A stretch of 53,596 nucleotides of DNA. It comes from a virus. Below the pieces are notes generated by a model that was given only the letters and a program-made list of their open reading frames with translations, made no database searches and was not told where the DNA came from. The stretch covers positions 1 to 53,596 of IMG/VR virus record IMGVR_UViG_3300035698_019603; one strand, written 5' to 3'. Numbering within the stretch: the first letter of the stretch is position 1; every line of letters begins with the position of its first letter. A program made the position numbers and the translations under genes. Below are positions 47,159 to 53,596 of this stretch, piece after piece.

Positions 47159-47253
47159 AGAAACTACTAATTACTTTTACTCTTCTGATCTCCATGGCTG
47201 GCTGTACTTTCAATACAGACTATGGGGAATGCATCGGCTTCGATGATGTATGA
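47155..47253 (+). CDS. Very small lipoprotein
   Basis: 32 residues. MKKLLITFTLLISMAGC is a lipoprotein signal with Cys at 17, leaving a 16-residue mature peptide. ATGA overlap with the previous gene. Resembles short phage lipoproteins (spanin o-subunits or exclusion peptides), role not known. Confidence 0.58.
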   Translation: MKKLLITFTLLISMAGCTFNTDYGECIGFDDV

Positions 47254-47359
47254 GACCAGTACTTGGAATATTGTTTGGACAGTTATTGGGTCTGAGAGTA
47301 TTCTAGTCCCAATCATCTGGGCTCTCGAGTGTGTCCAGTGTCCGGTAGGTACTAAATGA
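47243..47359 (+). CDS. Small membrane peptide
   Basis: 38 residues overlapping the end of the lipoprotein and the start of the next gene (ATGA). One hydrophobic segment (ILVPIIWALEC). The nested overlaps support translation. Confidence 0.4.
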   Translation: MMYETSTWNIVWTVIGSESILVPIIWALECVQCPVGTK

Positions 47360-47571
47360 AAATTGTTCATCCAGAAAAGCCCGACCAGTTTTACATTTAC
47401 ACCCTAAATAATGGTACTGTATTCAAATACCACGAAGATCTCTATATGAAAATCGAAGACTTCACAAATGAACGAAACGCAGTATGTTTCATAAATGGAA
47501 GTTTGGTAGAATTTGCTTCTTTAACACCTGTTAGTTTAGTTAATAACGCCCGATTGGAGTATGACAAATAA
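47356..47571 (+). CDS. MKIVHP family protein, copy 1
   Basis: 71 residues: MKIVHPEKP, then a small beta-barrel pattern (LxxGTVFxYxxxLYxKI, NAVCFxNGxLVxF, NARLEY). Forms a tandem array with three paralogues, each joined by TAATG, ATGA or a 2-nt gap. The domain resembles small phage proteins of the GxxFxxxGxxYxKI type. Function unknown. Confidence 0.7.
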   Translation: MKIVHPEKPDQFYIYTLNNGTVFKYHEDLYMKIEDFTNERNAVCFINGSLVEFASLTPVSLVNNARLEYDK

Positions 47572-47792
47572 TGAAGATTGTTCATCCCAAAAAACATGAC
47601 GTGATACGGTTTGAAACTTTAAGTCCAGGTACGGTGTTTTGGTATCAGGGTTCACCTTATATTAGAATACTAATAATCCCTCATCCTACTGTTAATGCAA
47701 TAGGTCTCAAAGGTGGAACCTCTGCGGACTTTGCTGCTACTACGGAAGTGAAGCTCGTCAAGAACGCACGATTGGAGTTCGACGAATCATGA
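47571..47792 (+). CDS. MKIVHP family protein, copy 2
   Basis: 73 residues, MKIVHPKKH..., conserved GTVFWYQGSPYIRI and KNARLEFD. TAATG coupling with copy 1 and ATGA with copy 3. More diverged in the loop after the YIxI strand. Confidence 0.7.
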   Translation: MKIVHPKKHDVIRFETLSPGTVFWYQGSPYIRILIIPHPTVNAIGLKGGTSADFAATTEVKLVKNARLEFDES

Positions 47793-48013
47793 AGATTGTT
47801 CATCCAGAAAAACAAAGAACTGTAGCATTTGATATGCTAAATCAAGGTACTGTTTTTAGATATCATGGAAGGCTTTTTATAAAGATTAATTCAAGTGTTT
47901 CTTTTTCTAGTCCTTTCAATGCAGTACGTCTTGTAAATGGAACACTTACAGAATTTTCTTCTCATACAGCCGTATTTCCTGTCAAAAATGCACGTTTAGA
48001 ATACGAGGAGTAA
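47789..48013 (+). CDS. MKIVHP family protein, copy 3
   Basis: 74 residues, MKIVHPEKQ..., GTVFRYHGRLFIKI, NAVRLVNGTLTEF and KNARLEYEE. Closest to copy 1 at the N-terminus. Loop slightly longer (SSVSFSSPF). Confidence 0.7.
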   Translation: MKIVHPEKQRTVAFDMLNQGTVFRYHGRLFIKINSSVSFSSPFNAVRLVNGTLTEFSSHTAVFPVKNARLEYEE

Positions 48014-48015
48014 TC

Positions 48016-48243
48016 ATGAAGATTGTTCATCCAGATTATCCAGAAATAACAGTACCGTTCGGGGATTTAATCCATGGAAGTTGTTGTCTAATTAGAGGAA
48101 CTCTTTATATTAAGATACTTACAGTAAAAAATGTTTGTGATGAGTTTACGGCAGTAGAACTATGCAACGGCGAACTTGTTTGTATTGATAAAGATATAAT
48201 GGTAGAACCCATCAGTGCTAGAATTGTATACGATAGGGAATAA
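48016..48243 (+). CDS. MKIVHP family protein, copy 4 (divergent)
   Basis: 75 residues, MKIVHPDYPEITV..., GTLYIKI and FTAVELCNGELV retained, but GTVF replaced by GSCC and two extra Cys gained. The most diverged member, perhaps with a new binding role. Confidence 0.68.
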   Translation: MKIVHPDYPEITVPFGDLIHGSCCLIRGTLYIKILTVKNVCDEFTAVELCNGELVCIDKDIMVEPISARIVYDRE

Positions 48244-48246
48244 TCT

Positions 48247-48654
48247 ATGGAATGTAATGGGAATTGCGAAAATTGTGATGACGGAGATTCTCCACCCCAG
48301 AAACAATTGGACTACACCCCACAAAGGTGTGTGAAAGAAACTCCTATTAGTGAATTTCTAGAACCTTCTCCTTCACCACCAGCAGATGACACCCCACTCG
48401 AGGAGGTGTGTAACTGTGAAAACAGTCCACGTCTTCCTCGGTCTGCTTGTTTCCCTTGCATTCGTTCGTGGGTTAATGCCACATGCAATTGTAAGGTTGA
48501 GAAACAAATTGAGCATTATAAGACTATTTCAAAAATCACTACTGAGAGGTTAATCGTAGCATTAGCCGAAAAAGAAAAAAGAGAGGCCAATCGTGTTTAC
48601 AGTACTTGCGATGATTGCTGCGAGCATTGCTCTGACAGCAATAATAGCGAGTGA
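48247..48654 (+). CDS. Cys-rich protein
   Basis: 135 residues, about 17 Cys in clusters (CNGNCENCDDGD at the start, CNCENSPRL, SACFPCIRSW, CNCKVEK, CDDCCEHC at the end). Probably binds several metal ions. Pro/Ser-rich linkers. Ends inside the next gene. Confidence 0.57.
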   Translation: MECNGNCENCDDGDSPPQKQLDYTPQRCVKETPISEFLEPSPSPPADDTPLEEVCNCENSPRLPRSACFPCIRSWVNATCNCKVEKQIEHYKTISKITTERLIVALAEKEKREANRVYSTCDDCCEHCSDSNNSE

Positions 48655-48748
48655 CATCCCTGTTGCTCCAAAAGACAAACCATCTGACCCATCTAACTCA
48701 GTCAACCGCAATATTATAATTAATGTTATCAGAGAAATAATTCGATGA
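48593..48748 (+). CDS. Small membrane peptide
   Basis: 51 residues from GTG 48593 with GAGAGG upstream, in another frame over the end of the Cys-rich gene. One membrane span (AMIAASIALTAIIAS) and a polar tail. ATGA overlap with the next gene supports it. Confidence 0.48.
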   Translation: MFTVLAMIAASIALTAIIASDIPVAPKDKPSDPSNSVNRNIIINVIREIIR

Positions 48749-48918
48749 ATTGTAAAGACTGTGAATACTGTAACGAGACAGAAGAGTCTACAGATACACA
48801 GAAGTTTTTTACATGCTGGCATAAAATGAGAACTGCTGGCTATGAGAATACTGAAGGATGGGGAATCTTCGTTGGACCCATGTTCGGCTGTATTCATTTT
48901 AAAGAGAGAAAAGCATGA
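48745..48918 (+). CDS. Small Cys-containing protein
   Basis: 57 residues, MNCKDCEYCNETEE... with further Cys at FFTCWHK and GCIHF, a probable zinc-binding mini-domain. Coupled by ATGA at both ends. Confidence 0.58.
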   Translation: MNCKDCEYCNETEESTDTQKFFTCWHKMRTAGYENTEGWGIFVGPMFGCIHFKERKA

Positions 48919-49088
48919 CACCTCACGAATTCCATGCTGAAATGCTAGTCAAGCTAGCTAATTTCAAGATCAATATGATTAACCATCCTAATACACCAAA
49001 CTATTCTTCAGAAGAGTGGATGGACATGTTCCTCCGCTGGTGTGAATGGAAGACAGATGAACACGCCATCTACTGGAGTGAAGAATGA
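48915..49088 (+). CDS. Small hypothetical protein
   Basis: 57 residues, helical with many aromatic residues (MFLRWCEWKTDEHAIYW). ATGA overlaps on both sides. Unknown function. Confidence 0.56.
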   Translation: MTPHEFHAEMLVKLANFKINMINHPNTPNYSSEEWMDMFLRWCEWKTDEHAIYWSEE

Positions 49089-49231
49089 CAATCATTGTTT
49101 TCATAGCTGGGATATTCCTTGGCGCAGGCATAGGAGCTACTGCCGTATGTGTAATAGCACAAATATTAACCGAAGAACAACTACCGCAACAGGCGAAGGC
49201 ATCCGATAAACATCGGAATATTATCTTTTAG
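49085..49231 (+). CDS. Small membrane peptide
   Basis: 48 residues, one N-terminal span (IIVFIAGIFLGAGIGATAVCVIA) and a short polar tail. ATGA overlap with the previous gene. Confidence 0.5.
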   Translation: MTIIVFIAGIFLGAGIGATAVCVIAQILTEEQLPQQAKASDKHRNIIF

Positions 49232-49240
49232 AAAGAAAAT

Positions 49241-49636
49241 ATGTCAACAGGTAAGCGATTCGACCAAGGAAAGAGCAGAATATCTCTTGTCCCATTCGTA
49301 GCAATCAGAGCAATCGGTGATGTTTATGCTTACGGTGAGTCCAAGTATGCTAGTTGGAATTGGGCTAAAGGAATGAAATGGAGTCGAGTATCTGACTCGA
49401 TGCTCAGACATTATGAACGATTCCAAATGGGAGAGAAATTTGATGAAGAAAGTTCACTACTTCATTCCGCCCATCTCGCATGGAATGCTATCACTCTTCT
49501 AACTTATGAATTACTTGATCTTGGAGAGGATGATCGTTGGAAAGAAAAGGCTGATTACATTCCTCAAGATCTCAGAACAACACTCAAGAAGGACTTTAAA
49601 GATTTAGATCCTGATGGTACTGGAAAGGCTGACTGA
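49241..49636 (+). CDS. dATP/dGTP diphosphohydrolase-like (MazZ/DUF5664)
   Basis: 131 residues. DQGKSRISLVP, GESKYASWNW, SMLRHYERFQMGE and DEESSLLHSAHLAWNAITLL match the MazG-related DUF5664/MazZ pattern, with Glu/Asp residues for Mg binding. MazZ-type enzymes hydrolyse dATP or dGTP; in some phages they support 2-aminoadenine genomes. PurZ and the matching polymerase are not in this window, so a general nucleotide-pool role is just as likely. Confidence 0.7.
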   Translation: MSTGKRFDQGKSRISLVPFVAIRAIGDVYAYGESKYASWNWAKGMKWSRVSDSMLRHYERFQMGEKFDEESSLLHSAHLAWNAITLLTYELLDLGEDDRWKEKADYIPQDLRTTLKKDFKDLDPDGTGKAD

Positions 49637-49941
49637 TGCTATTCGTTATTGCATTGTCATGTATTGCGATATTGATCCTCATTATTGGAGGCAATATTGC
49701 AATGTGTTCACATAAGTGGAAGAAGATAGGCACCTTCTTAGAAGTAATATCTGATTTAATGATTGTTATAGCCTATATGATGATGTCATCATTTGTCTTC
49801 TTCATGTACAGTCAAGGATTCGGTATCGTAGGCGGAACCTTCATTGTAACGATGTGTATCATTAGACTAGTAGGGTCAATCAGAGCCCATGAGAAGGTCT
49901 ATTCAAATGAAGCAAAACGATTCGCAGAAAGAGAGTTCTAA
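49636..49941 (+). CDS. Membrane protein
   Basis: 101 residues, two to three hydrophobic segments (1-20, 33-52, 56-76). Starts in a TGATG overlap and ends in TAATG with the next. Unknown function. Confidence 0.57.
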   Translation: MLFVIALSCIAILILIIGGNIAMCSHKWKKIGTFLEVISDLMIVIAYMMMSSFVFFMYSQGFGIVGGTFIVTMCIIRLVGSIRAHEKVYSNEAKRFAEREF

Positions 49942-50324
49942 TGAAAATTATTTACTTTGCTGGTGTCTATTCGGACGAGCATGCATATCAGGTCAAGCTA
50001 AACATCATGAAAATGGAGATGCTTGCCATGAAAGTCTGTAAAGAGACTGGCTGTGTACCTGTTATCCCTCACACAAACACTGCACACTGGGAAGGACTCC
50101 AATCCCCTCAGTGGTTCTATGATGCTACTCTCGAGATAATGAAGCGCTGCGATGCAGTGTTCATCCGAAGAGAAGATTCTGACACCTCCTCAGGCACTCG
50201 CAACGAAGAAAAGGTTGCCAAGTTCATTGGTATCCCTGTATTCTATACTATTCGAGAACTAAAAGCGTGGATGGCAGAACAGGAACTCTTTGATAAAAGT
50301 CAGAAGAAATATAAAGATGTCTGA
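49941..50324 (+). CDS. Nucleoside deoxyribosyltransferase-like protein
   Basis: 127 residues. IIYFAGVYSDEH, VPVIPHTNTAHW, CDAVFIRREDSDTSSGTRNEE and a final GIPVFY match the DUF4406/nucleoside 2-deoxyribosyltransferase-like fold (SxGxxxE motif with catalytic Glu). Could salvage or modify nucleosides, in line with the MazZ-like gene nearby. Confidence 0.68.
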   Translation: MKIIYFAGVYSDEHAYQVKLNIMKMEMLAMKVCKETGCVPVIPHTNTAHWEGLQSPQWFYDATLEIMKRCDAVFIRREDSDTSSGTRNEEKVAKFIGIPVFYTIRELKAWMAEQELFDKSQKKYKDV

Positions 50325-50562
50325 AATCATAAATATGATTAGATGTCCATTGTGTAAGAAAAATTTTATCCAAGCAAACGATGAATTAGTTTGTAGTCAA
50401 TGTAATCCGCGCATAACTGTTGACATAGCAATTATGGAAATATTGTTCTCTATTGATAGACTAGAAGAAATAGATTCTATTCATTTGAAACATCGTTATT
50501 CTTTACTACTAAAACTTCACCAAAAACTAAGTCACCTTATTGATAAAGCTAGGGAAAAATAA
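50317..50562 (+). CDS. Small zinc-ribbon protein
   Basis: 81 residues from ATG 50317, overlapping the previous stop. CPLCKKNF and CSQCNP form a zinc ribbon (about residues 9-31); the C-terminal part is helical. TAATG overlap follows. Confidence 0.6.
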   Translation: MSEIINMIRCPLCKKNFIQANDELVCSQCNPRITVDIAIMEILFSIDRLEEIDSIHLKHRYSLLLKLHQKLSHLIDKAREK

Positions 50563-51077
50563 TGGAAGATACTAATCCAATTACCGTCCTCGAAGAGAAC
50601 ATTAAAGCAAACGAAGAACAACTGAAAGCCACTAAGATGGTTCTCGCTGCCCTTAAAAAGAAGGAAGCTAAGAATATTCCGTTCAGTAAGACTATATTTG
50701 GCGGCGCATTCTATAGCACCATTAAGGCCATTACCAAGCCGTTCGCTAGCATGCATGCAAGTGCTAACAACAATCTGACTAACCCCTTTGATATACAATC
50801 TGACAAATTGGGTCACAGAAGTCTTGTCCTCTGTAACAAGGCTAAGACTTTAACTCGAGAAAAGAATGAAAAGGCTTCCACGGTCATGGCTAACATTCTA
50901 GCAACTCATGTAATTACAGCTGAAGATTTCTGTGCCAACCACAAAGAATTCGGCGATTTGCATAACGATACTGTGAATGATATGCGTGAGCACATCCAGC
51001 GGCTTCGTCCCCCTATTGATAAGGCCAAACAAGAAGCAATGAATAATCTTCTCTCCCTTGTACCTCAGGAGGTATAA
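50562..51077 (+). CDS. Hypothetical helical protein
   Basis: 171 residues, TAATG coupled. N-terminal coiled coil (residues 8-40), the rest helical with a Lys-rich middle. No motif recognised. Confidence 0.6.
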   Translation: MEDTNPITVLEENIKANEEQLKATKMVLAALKKKEAKNIPFSKTIFGGAFYSTIKAITKPFASMHASANNNLTNPFDIQSDKLGHRSLVLCNKAKTLTREKNEKASTVMANILATHVITAEDFCANHKEFGDLHNDTVNDMREHIQRLRPPIDKAKQEAMNNLLSLVPQEV

Positions 51078-51284
51078 ATGCCCAGATTTACTGTCTATTT
51101 CAATCAACAAATAGAATTAGAAAATGGTATATTTGGAACCTCTCTATCAGGCGACAAAGTTCATCATGGAGATATATGGACTACTATTCGTCTAGAAGAA
51201 AATAATAGAATTTATCGTGTTCCAAATACTTCTATAGGGTTTACTATGGATATTGATCCGCAACCCTCAGAAGACAAATACTAA
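51078..51284 (+). CDS. Small hypothetical protein
   Basis: 68 residues with AGGAGG upstream, starting one nt after the previous stop. Beta-rich (MPRFTVYFNQQIEL). Unknown function. Confidence 0.6.
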   Translation: MPRFTVYFNQQIELENGIFGTSLSGDKVHHGDIWTTIRLEENNRIYRVPNTSIGFTMDIDPQPSEDKY

Positions 51285-51306
51285 CAAAAACAAACTGGAG
51301 ACTAAT

Positions 51307-51651
51307 ATGTTGTCAACAGCACTTGCGTTATCTATACTCACTACTGCAGGTTTCATGGTAGTCTATTCCAAACTCCCCCAAGGTGTTCGTGCCTTCATTG
51401 AAAAACATAGTCTTCTTACCGATGTTGCTGCTCTAGTAGCTGTCTATTCTTTATTGGGTGGTACACTCACTGCCCTCGTGGCTGGTGCCATATGTGGTCT
51501 GTTCATCAGTATCTTGTTATTCATTAGTAATAATTCTTCAGATTTTTTAGCTCTATACGATTTGCGCGATTTTCTTAAAGAGAAGCTTATTCAAGCTAGG
51601 GATTTAGCTACTGAGATGGGACAAAAATATCGAGAGAAACAAGAAACTTAA
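51307..51651 (+). CDS. Membrane protein
   Basis: 114 residues from ATG 51307, selected by GGAG 7 nt upstream. Three hydrophobic segments (1-18, 38-60, 61-77) and a polar, helical C-terminus. Overlaps the next gene (TAATG). Confidence 0.58.
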   Translation: MLSTALALSILTTAGFMVVYSKLPQGVRAFIEKHSLLTDVAALVAVYSLLGGTLTALVAGAICGLFISILLFISNNSSDFLALYDLRDFLKEKLIQARDLATEMGQKYREKQET

Positions 51652-52388
51652 TGACTAACAACAAACACAGACCTGGGCCTTGGATAAACAAGGTAGAAGA
51701 ATATGGTGACAGATTTTATGTCTATGATCTGACAACTGGTCACACAATTGCTTCGATTTGTCGGCAGGGACATATTCTCGATAATGAGGAGCTTCTCGAA
51801 AAGGATAAAAGAATGACCAAATTAGTTGGCTCGGGTCATCGGCCTCAATCCTTGCCAGGTGGGTTTAACAATAAACCCCTTCACAAGAAAATCAAGAACC
51901 TGATTAAACACCGTCTCCAGTCAGTCAATCCAGAAATAATTATCAGTGGTATGGCCCTTGGCTTTGACCAGTGGCTTGCAGAAGAATCTATCAAACTTTC
52001 TATCCCATTCACAGCAGCATGTCCATTCGAAGGACAAGACAAGAAATGGCCACCTCAGAGTCGTCAACATTTTGAATGGCTGATGTCTAATGCTTATAAC
52101 ATAGTCTATGTAGACCGTGAAGAAGGCTATGTATCAAATCAAGCTCATCCTGGTGTCTATCATCCAGCTAAAATGCAAAAAAGAAATGAGTGGATGGTAG
52201 ACCAGCTGAAACCTAATGATATTTTATTTGCACTACAAAAAACTAATGCTAAAGGTGGCACAATCAATTGTCTTAATTATGCCAAAAGAACAGCTAATGG
52301 TATTTTTATTATCGGCCTTAATCCCATTACTTTAAAGTTTGGGACGATAAGAGTTAATATCTCTAACTTTGATGACGTTCCGTTTTAG
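51651..52388 (+). CDS. YpsA/SLOG-family protein
   Basis: 245 residues. After a ~50-residue N-terminal unit come VGSGHRPQSLPGG, ISGMALGFDQWLAE, AACPFEGQDKKWP and a final GGTINCLNYA, matching the DUF1273/YpsA-like SLOG Rossmann fold that binds nucleotide derivatives. Possible nucleotide sensor or hydrolase; in phages these often accompany nucleotide-metabolism genes, as here. Confidence 0.75.
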   Translation: MTNNKHRPGPWINKVEEYGDRFYVYDLTTGHTIASICRQGHILDNEELLEKDKRMTKLVGSGHRPQSLPGGFNNKPLHKKIKNLIKHRLQSVNPEIIISGMALGFDQWLAEESIKLSIPFTAACPFEGQDKKWPPQSRQHFEWLMSNAYNIVYVDREEGYVSNQAHPGVYHPAKMQKRNEWMVDQLKPNDILFALQKTNAKGGTINCLNYAKRTANGIFIIGLNPITLKFGTIRVNISNFDDVPF

Positions 52389-52391
52389 AAT

Positions 52392-52419
52392 TAGTGACAT
52401 GTCATCCTTCTAGTGACAT
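52392..52419 (+). promoter_or_regulatory. Possible operator: repeated TAGTGACAT
   Basis: TAGTGACAT occurs twice (52392-52400 and 52411-52419), and the first copy is part of the palindrome TGACATGTCA (52395-52404). It stands in the short gap before the gene at 52429, which lacks a Shine-Dalgarno site. Confidence 0.4.
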
Positions 52420-52428
52420 ACTTAGAAC

Positions 52429-52758
52429 ATGAAGTTACTCCACAAATTGAAATCATTGGGACGTAGGCTCCTTGCACGCTCCTGGACATCCAAGCTGGCT
52501 GAATCCAATATAGCTATGAGAATAGACTATTTGGAGAGTCAGCTAAAGGATGTTCAGGATTTGGCTCTTGAAACAATAGATCAGACAGGAGGTCCAGGTT
52601 GGACTAGCACAATACAAAGTGCAGTCGCACATTTAGACGACAGACTAGATGACCATCAGGAGGTATTGATTCAACACGAGAAGAATTTTGAGTCTATTGT
52701 AGAAGAAGAAGAAAGAATTCAAGCACCTGGACTCAAACCTAAATCACATTTAAACTAG
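52429..52758 (+). CDS. Coiled-coil hypothetical protein
   Basis: 109 residues. Basic N-terminus (MKLLHKLKSLGRRLL), then coiled coil (about 28-95). No ribosome site is clear, but the gap to neighbours and codon pattern support it. Confidence 0.55.
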   Translation: MKLLHKLKSLGRRLLARSWTSKLAESNIAMRIDYLESQLKDVQDLALETIDQTGGPGWTSTIQSAVAHLDDRLDDHQEVLIQHEKNFESIVEEEERIQAPGLKPKSHLN

Positions 52759-52771
52759 AAAGACAACAAAA

Positions 52772-53302
52772 ATGCTGGAAGACAAGAATTCCGTGCAGCA
52801 ATTCCTCACCTTGCAAGGCAAAGAGGAACTAGAACTCAAAGCTATCTGTGAAGGCATGCAGCTAAATACTGAAGGTACAAAAGAGCAGTTGATTGATAAA
52901 CTTCTCCAACTCAATATCACCAAACAATCTAGTGTCATCAAAGCTCAAGCAATTCCGCTGAGGACTCGAGATGCCAACTCTCAACCAATTCAGGCAGCAA
53001 TGGACGCTATGCGTCTTTGGCGCAAGATGATTTTCAAAGCAACTAACAACAAAAAAGAATTTCAGCTTCTCAATGGTAAGAATCAAGCTTACACAATTAA
53101 TTTGAATTACCTCAAGTGTAGCTCAGCAACCCTGCAAAAGATTATCACCGATGGTTGGTGCCTTCCTTTGGCTCATCACAAGGACCTGACTGGTATGCTA
53201 TTGAAAGAACCTGATAAGTTCGAAATCAATATCATCCAGAAACCTGATGGTCGTGGTAACAATTGGCTGATGCTCCACGTATCCGCAAAAGTAAAGGAAT
53301 AA
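52772..53302 (+). CDS. SAP-domain DNA-binding-like protein
   Basis: 176 residues. Residues about 18-47 (LELKAICEGMQLNTEGTKEQ, then LIDKLL) fit a SAP helix-turn-helix motif often seen in DNA-bound proteins. The rest carries no catalytic motif. Perhaps binds phage DNA near replication genes. Confidence 0.6.
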   Translation: MLEDKNSVQQFLTLQGKEELELKAICEGMQLNTEGTKEQLIDKLLQLNITKQSSVIKAQAIPLRTRDANSQPIQAAMDAMRLWRKMIFKATNNKKEFQLLNGKNQAYTINLNYLKCSSATLQKIITDGWCLPLAHHKDLTGMLLKEPDKFEINIIQKPDGRGNNWLMLHVSAKVKE

Positions 53303-53303
53303 G

Positions 53304-53596
53304 ATGTCTCAAACTGAGATTACTAATCCAGAAGAATTGACAGTTAGGTCAGTTCTAGATAAAAAAGCTGAAGGTTATGAGGATAAAGAAGTACATCCAC
53401 ACAACCTTCTCTTTGATTCCCATAAAAATATTATTGATACTTATCTGACTATATTTGGTAAGCCATCGACTCGTGTTGCCTTTTCTACTTCAGCAATGGG
53501 ACAATTCCTCAACAAAGTTAGGATTCCCACCAATTATTTCAATAGGTGTTCACCTGAACTACAAAGCGATAGCTTGTTTGAACACAATAGGAAATA
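53304..53596 (+). CDS. Hypothetical protein (DUF932-like?), C-terminus outside window
   Basis: About 97 residues visible, AAAGGA before ATG 53304. FSTSAMGQFLNKVRIPTNYF recalls the N-terminal part of DUF932-type phage/plasmid proteins. The end is cut off, so the assignment is tentative. Confidence 0.5.
   Translation, partial: MSQTEITNPEELTVRSVLDKKAEGYEDKEVHPHNLLFDSHKNIIDTYLTIFGKPSTRVAFSTSAMGQFLNKVRIPTNYFNRCSPELQSDSLFEHNRK

Noticed and set aside
49241-49636. Claim of a 2-aminoadenine (Z) genome
   Set aside because: Only the MazZ-like gene is seen; PurZ and a DpoZ-type polymerase are absent from this window.

Overview
This window looks like part of a large tailed-phage genome (Caudoviricetes). 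The left 25 kb, all on the minus strand, is a head and packaging module: terminase large subunit, portal, prohead protease with scaffold, major capsid protein and several structural proteins. The right 28.5 kb, all on the plus strand, is a dense array of short, mostly unknown accessory genes with tRNAs and homing-endonuclease genes, as is common in large phages. Clear Shine-Dalgarno sites and sigma70-type promoters (TTGACA-N17-TATACT and similar) indicate a bacterial host. Two lipoprotein signal sequences and a prepilin-like gene hint at envelope interactions, but the host cannot be named from the sequence. No integrase, RNA polymerase or DNA polymerase is visible here.

Minus strand, in transcription order (24.9 kb down to 1): small Gly/Ala-rich proteins, a Cys-cluster protein, a kinase-like protein, two or three Gly/Ala-rich membrane-active-looking proteins, an HNH endonuclease inserted among them, terminase large subunit (interrupted by one intein), three proteins of unknown role, portal (interrupted by two inteins and fused to a Mu-F-like C-terminus), an S78-like prohead protease with an in-frame nested scaffold start, a putative capsid accessory protein, major capsid protein followed by a strong terminator, an unknown protein, an Ig-like protein, a small unknown protein, and a fibre-like protein that runs off the left edge.

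Plus strand: 25.0-31.7 kb carries small genes whose leaders repeat a two-hairpin design, plus a Zn metalloprotease. 31.7-43.2 kb carries small genes separated by 250-530 nt structured non-coding stretches that contain tRNA-like arms; among the genes are a secreted matrixin-like protease, an orphan Hint (intein-like) fragment, a deleted GIY-YIG gene, two lipoproteins counted with the later one, an HD phosphohydrolase, a sigma factor and ssb. 42.5-47.2 kb is a tRNA belt (Arg-TCT, His-GTG, Trp-CCA, Ile-TAT and broken tRNA pieces) interleaved with a prepilin-like gene, two HNH genes, a macrodomain gene and a GC-rich Ala-repeat gene. 47.2-53.6 kb is a tight array with four tandem MKIVHP paralogues, nucleotide-metabolism-like genes (MazZ/DUF5664-like, deoxyribosyltransferase-like, YpsA/SLOG-like) and a SAP-domain protein.

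The main themes are mobile-element load (three full inteins, one intein-like remnant, three HNH genes, one GIY-YIG remnant), a homing cassette that carries a recoded copy of the 3' end of the gene it interrupts, tRNA genes broken by such insertions, and repeated RNA leader structures. All functional names rest on motifs read by eye; no database search was run.
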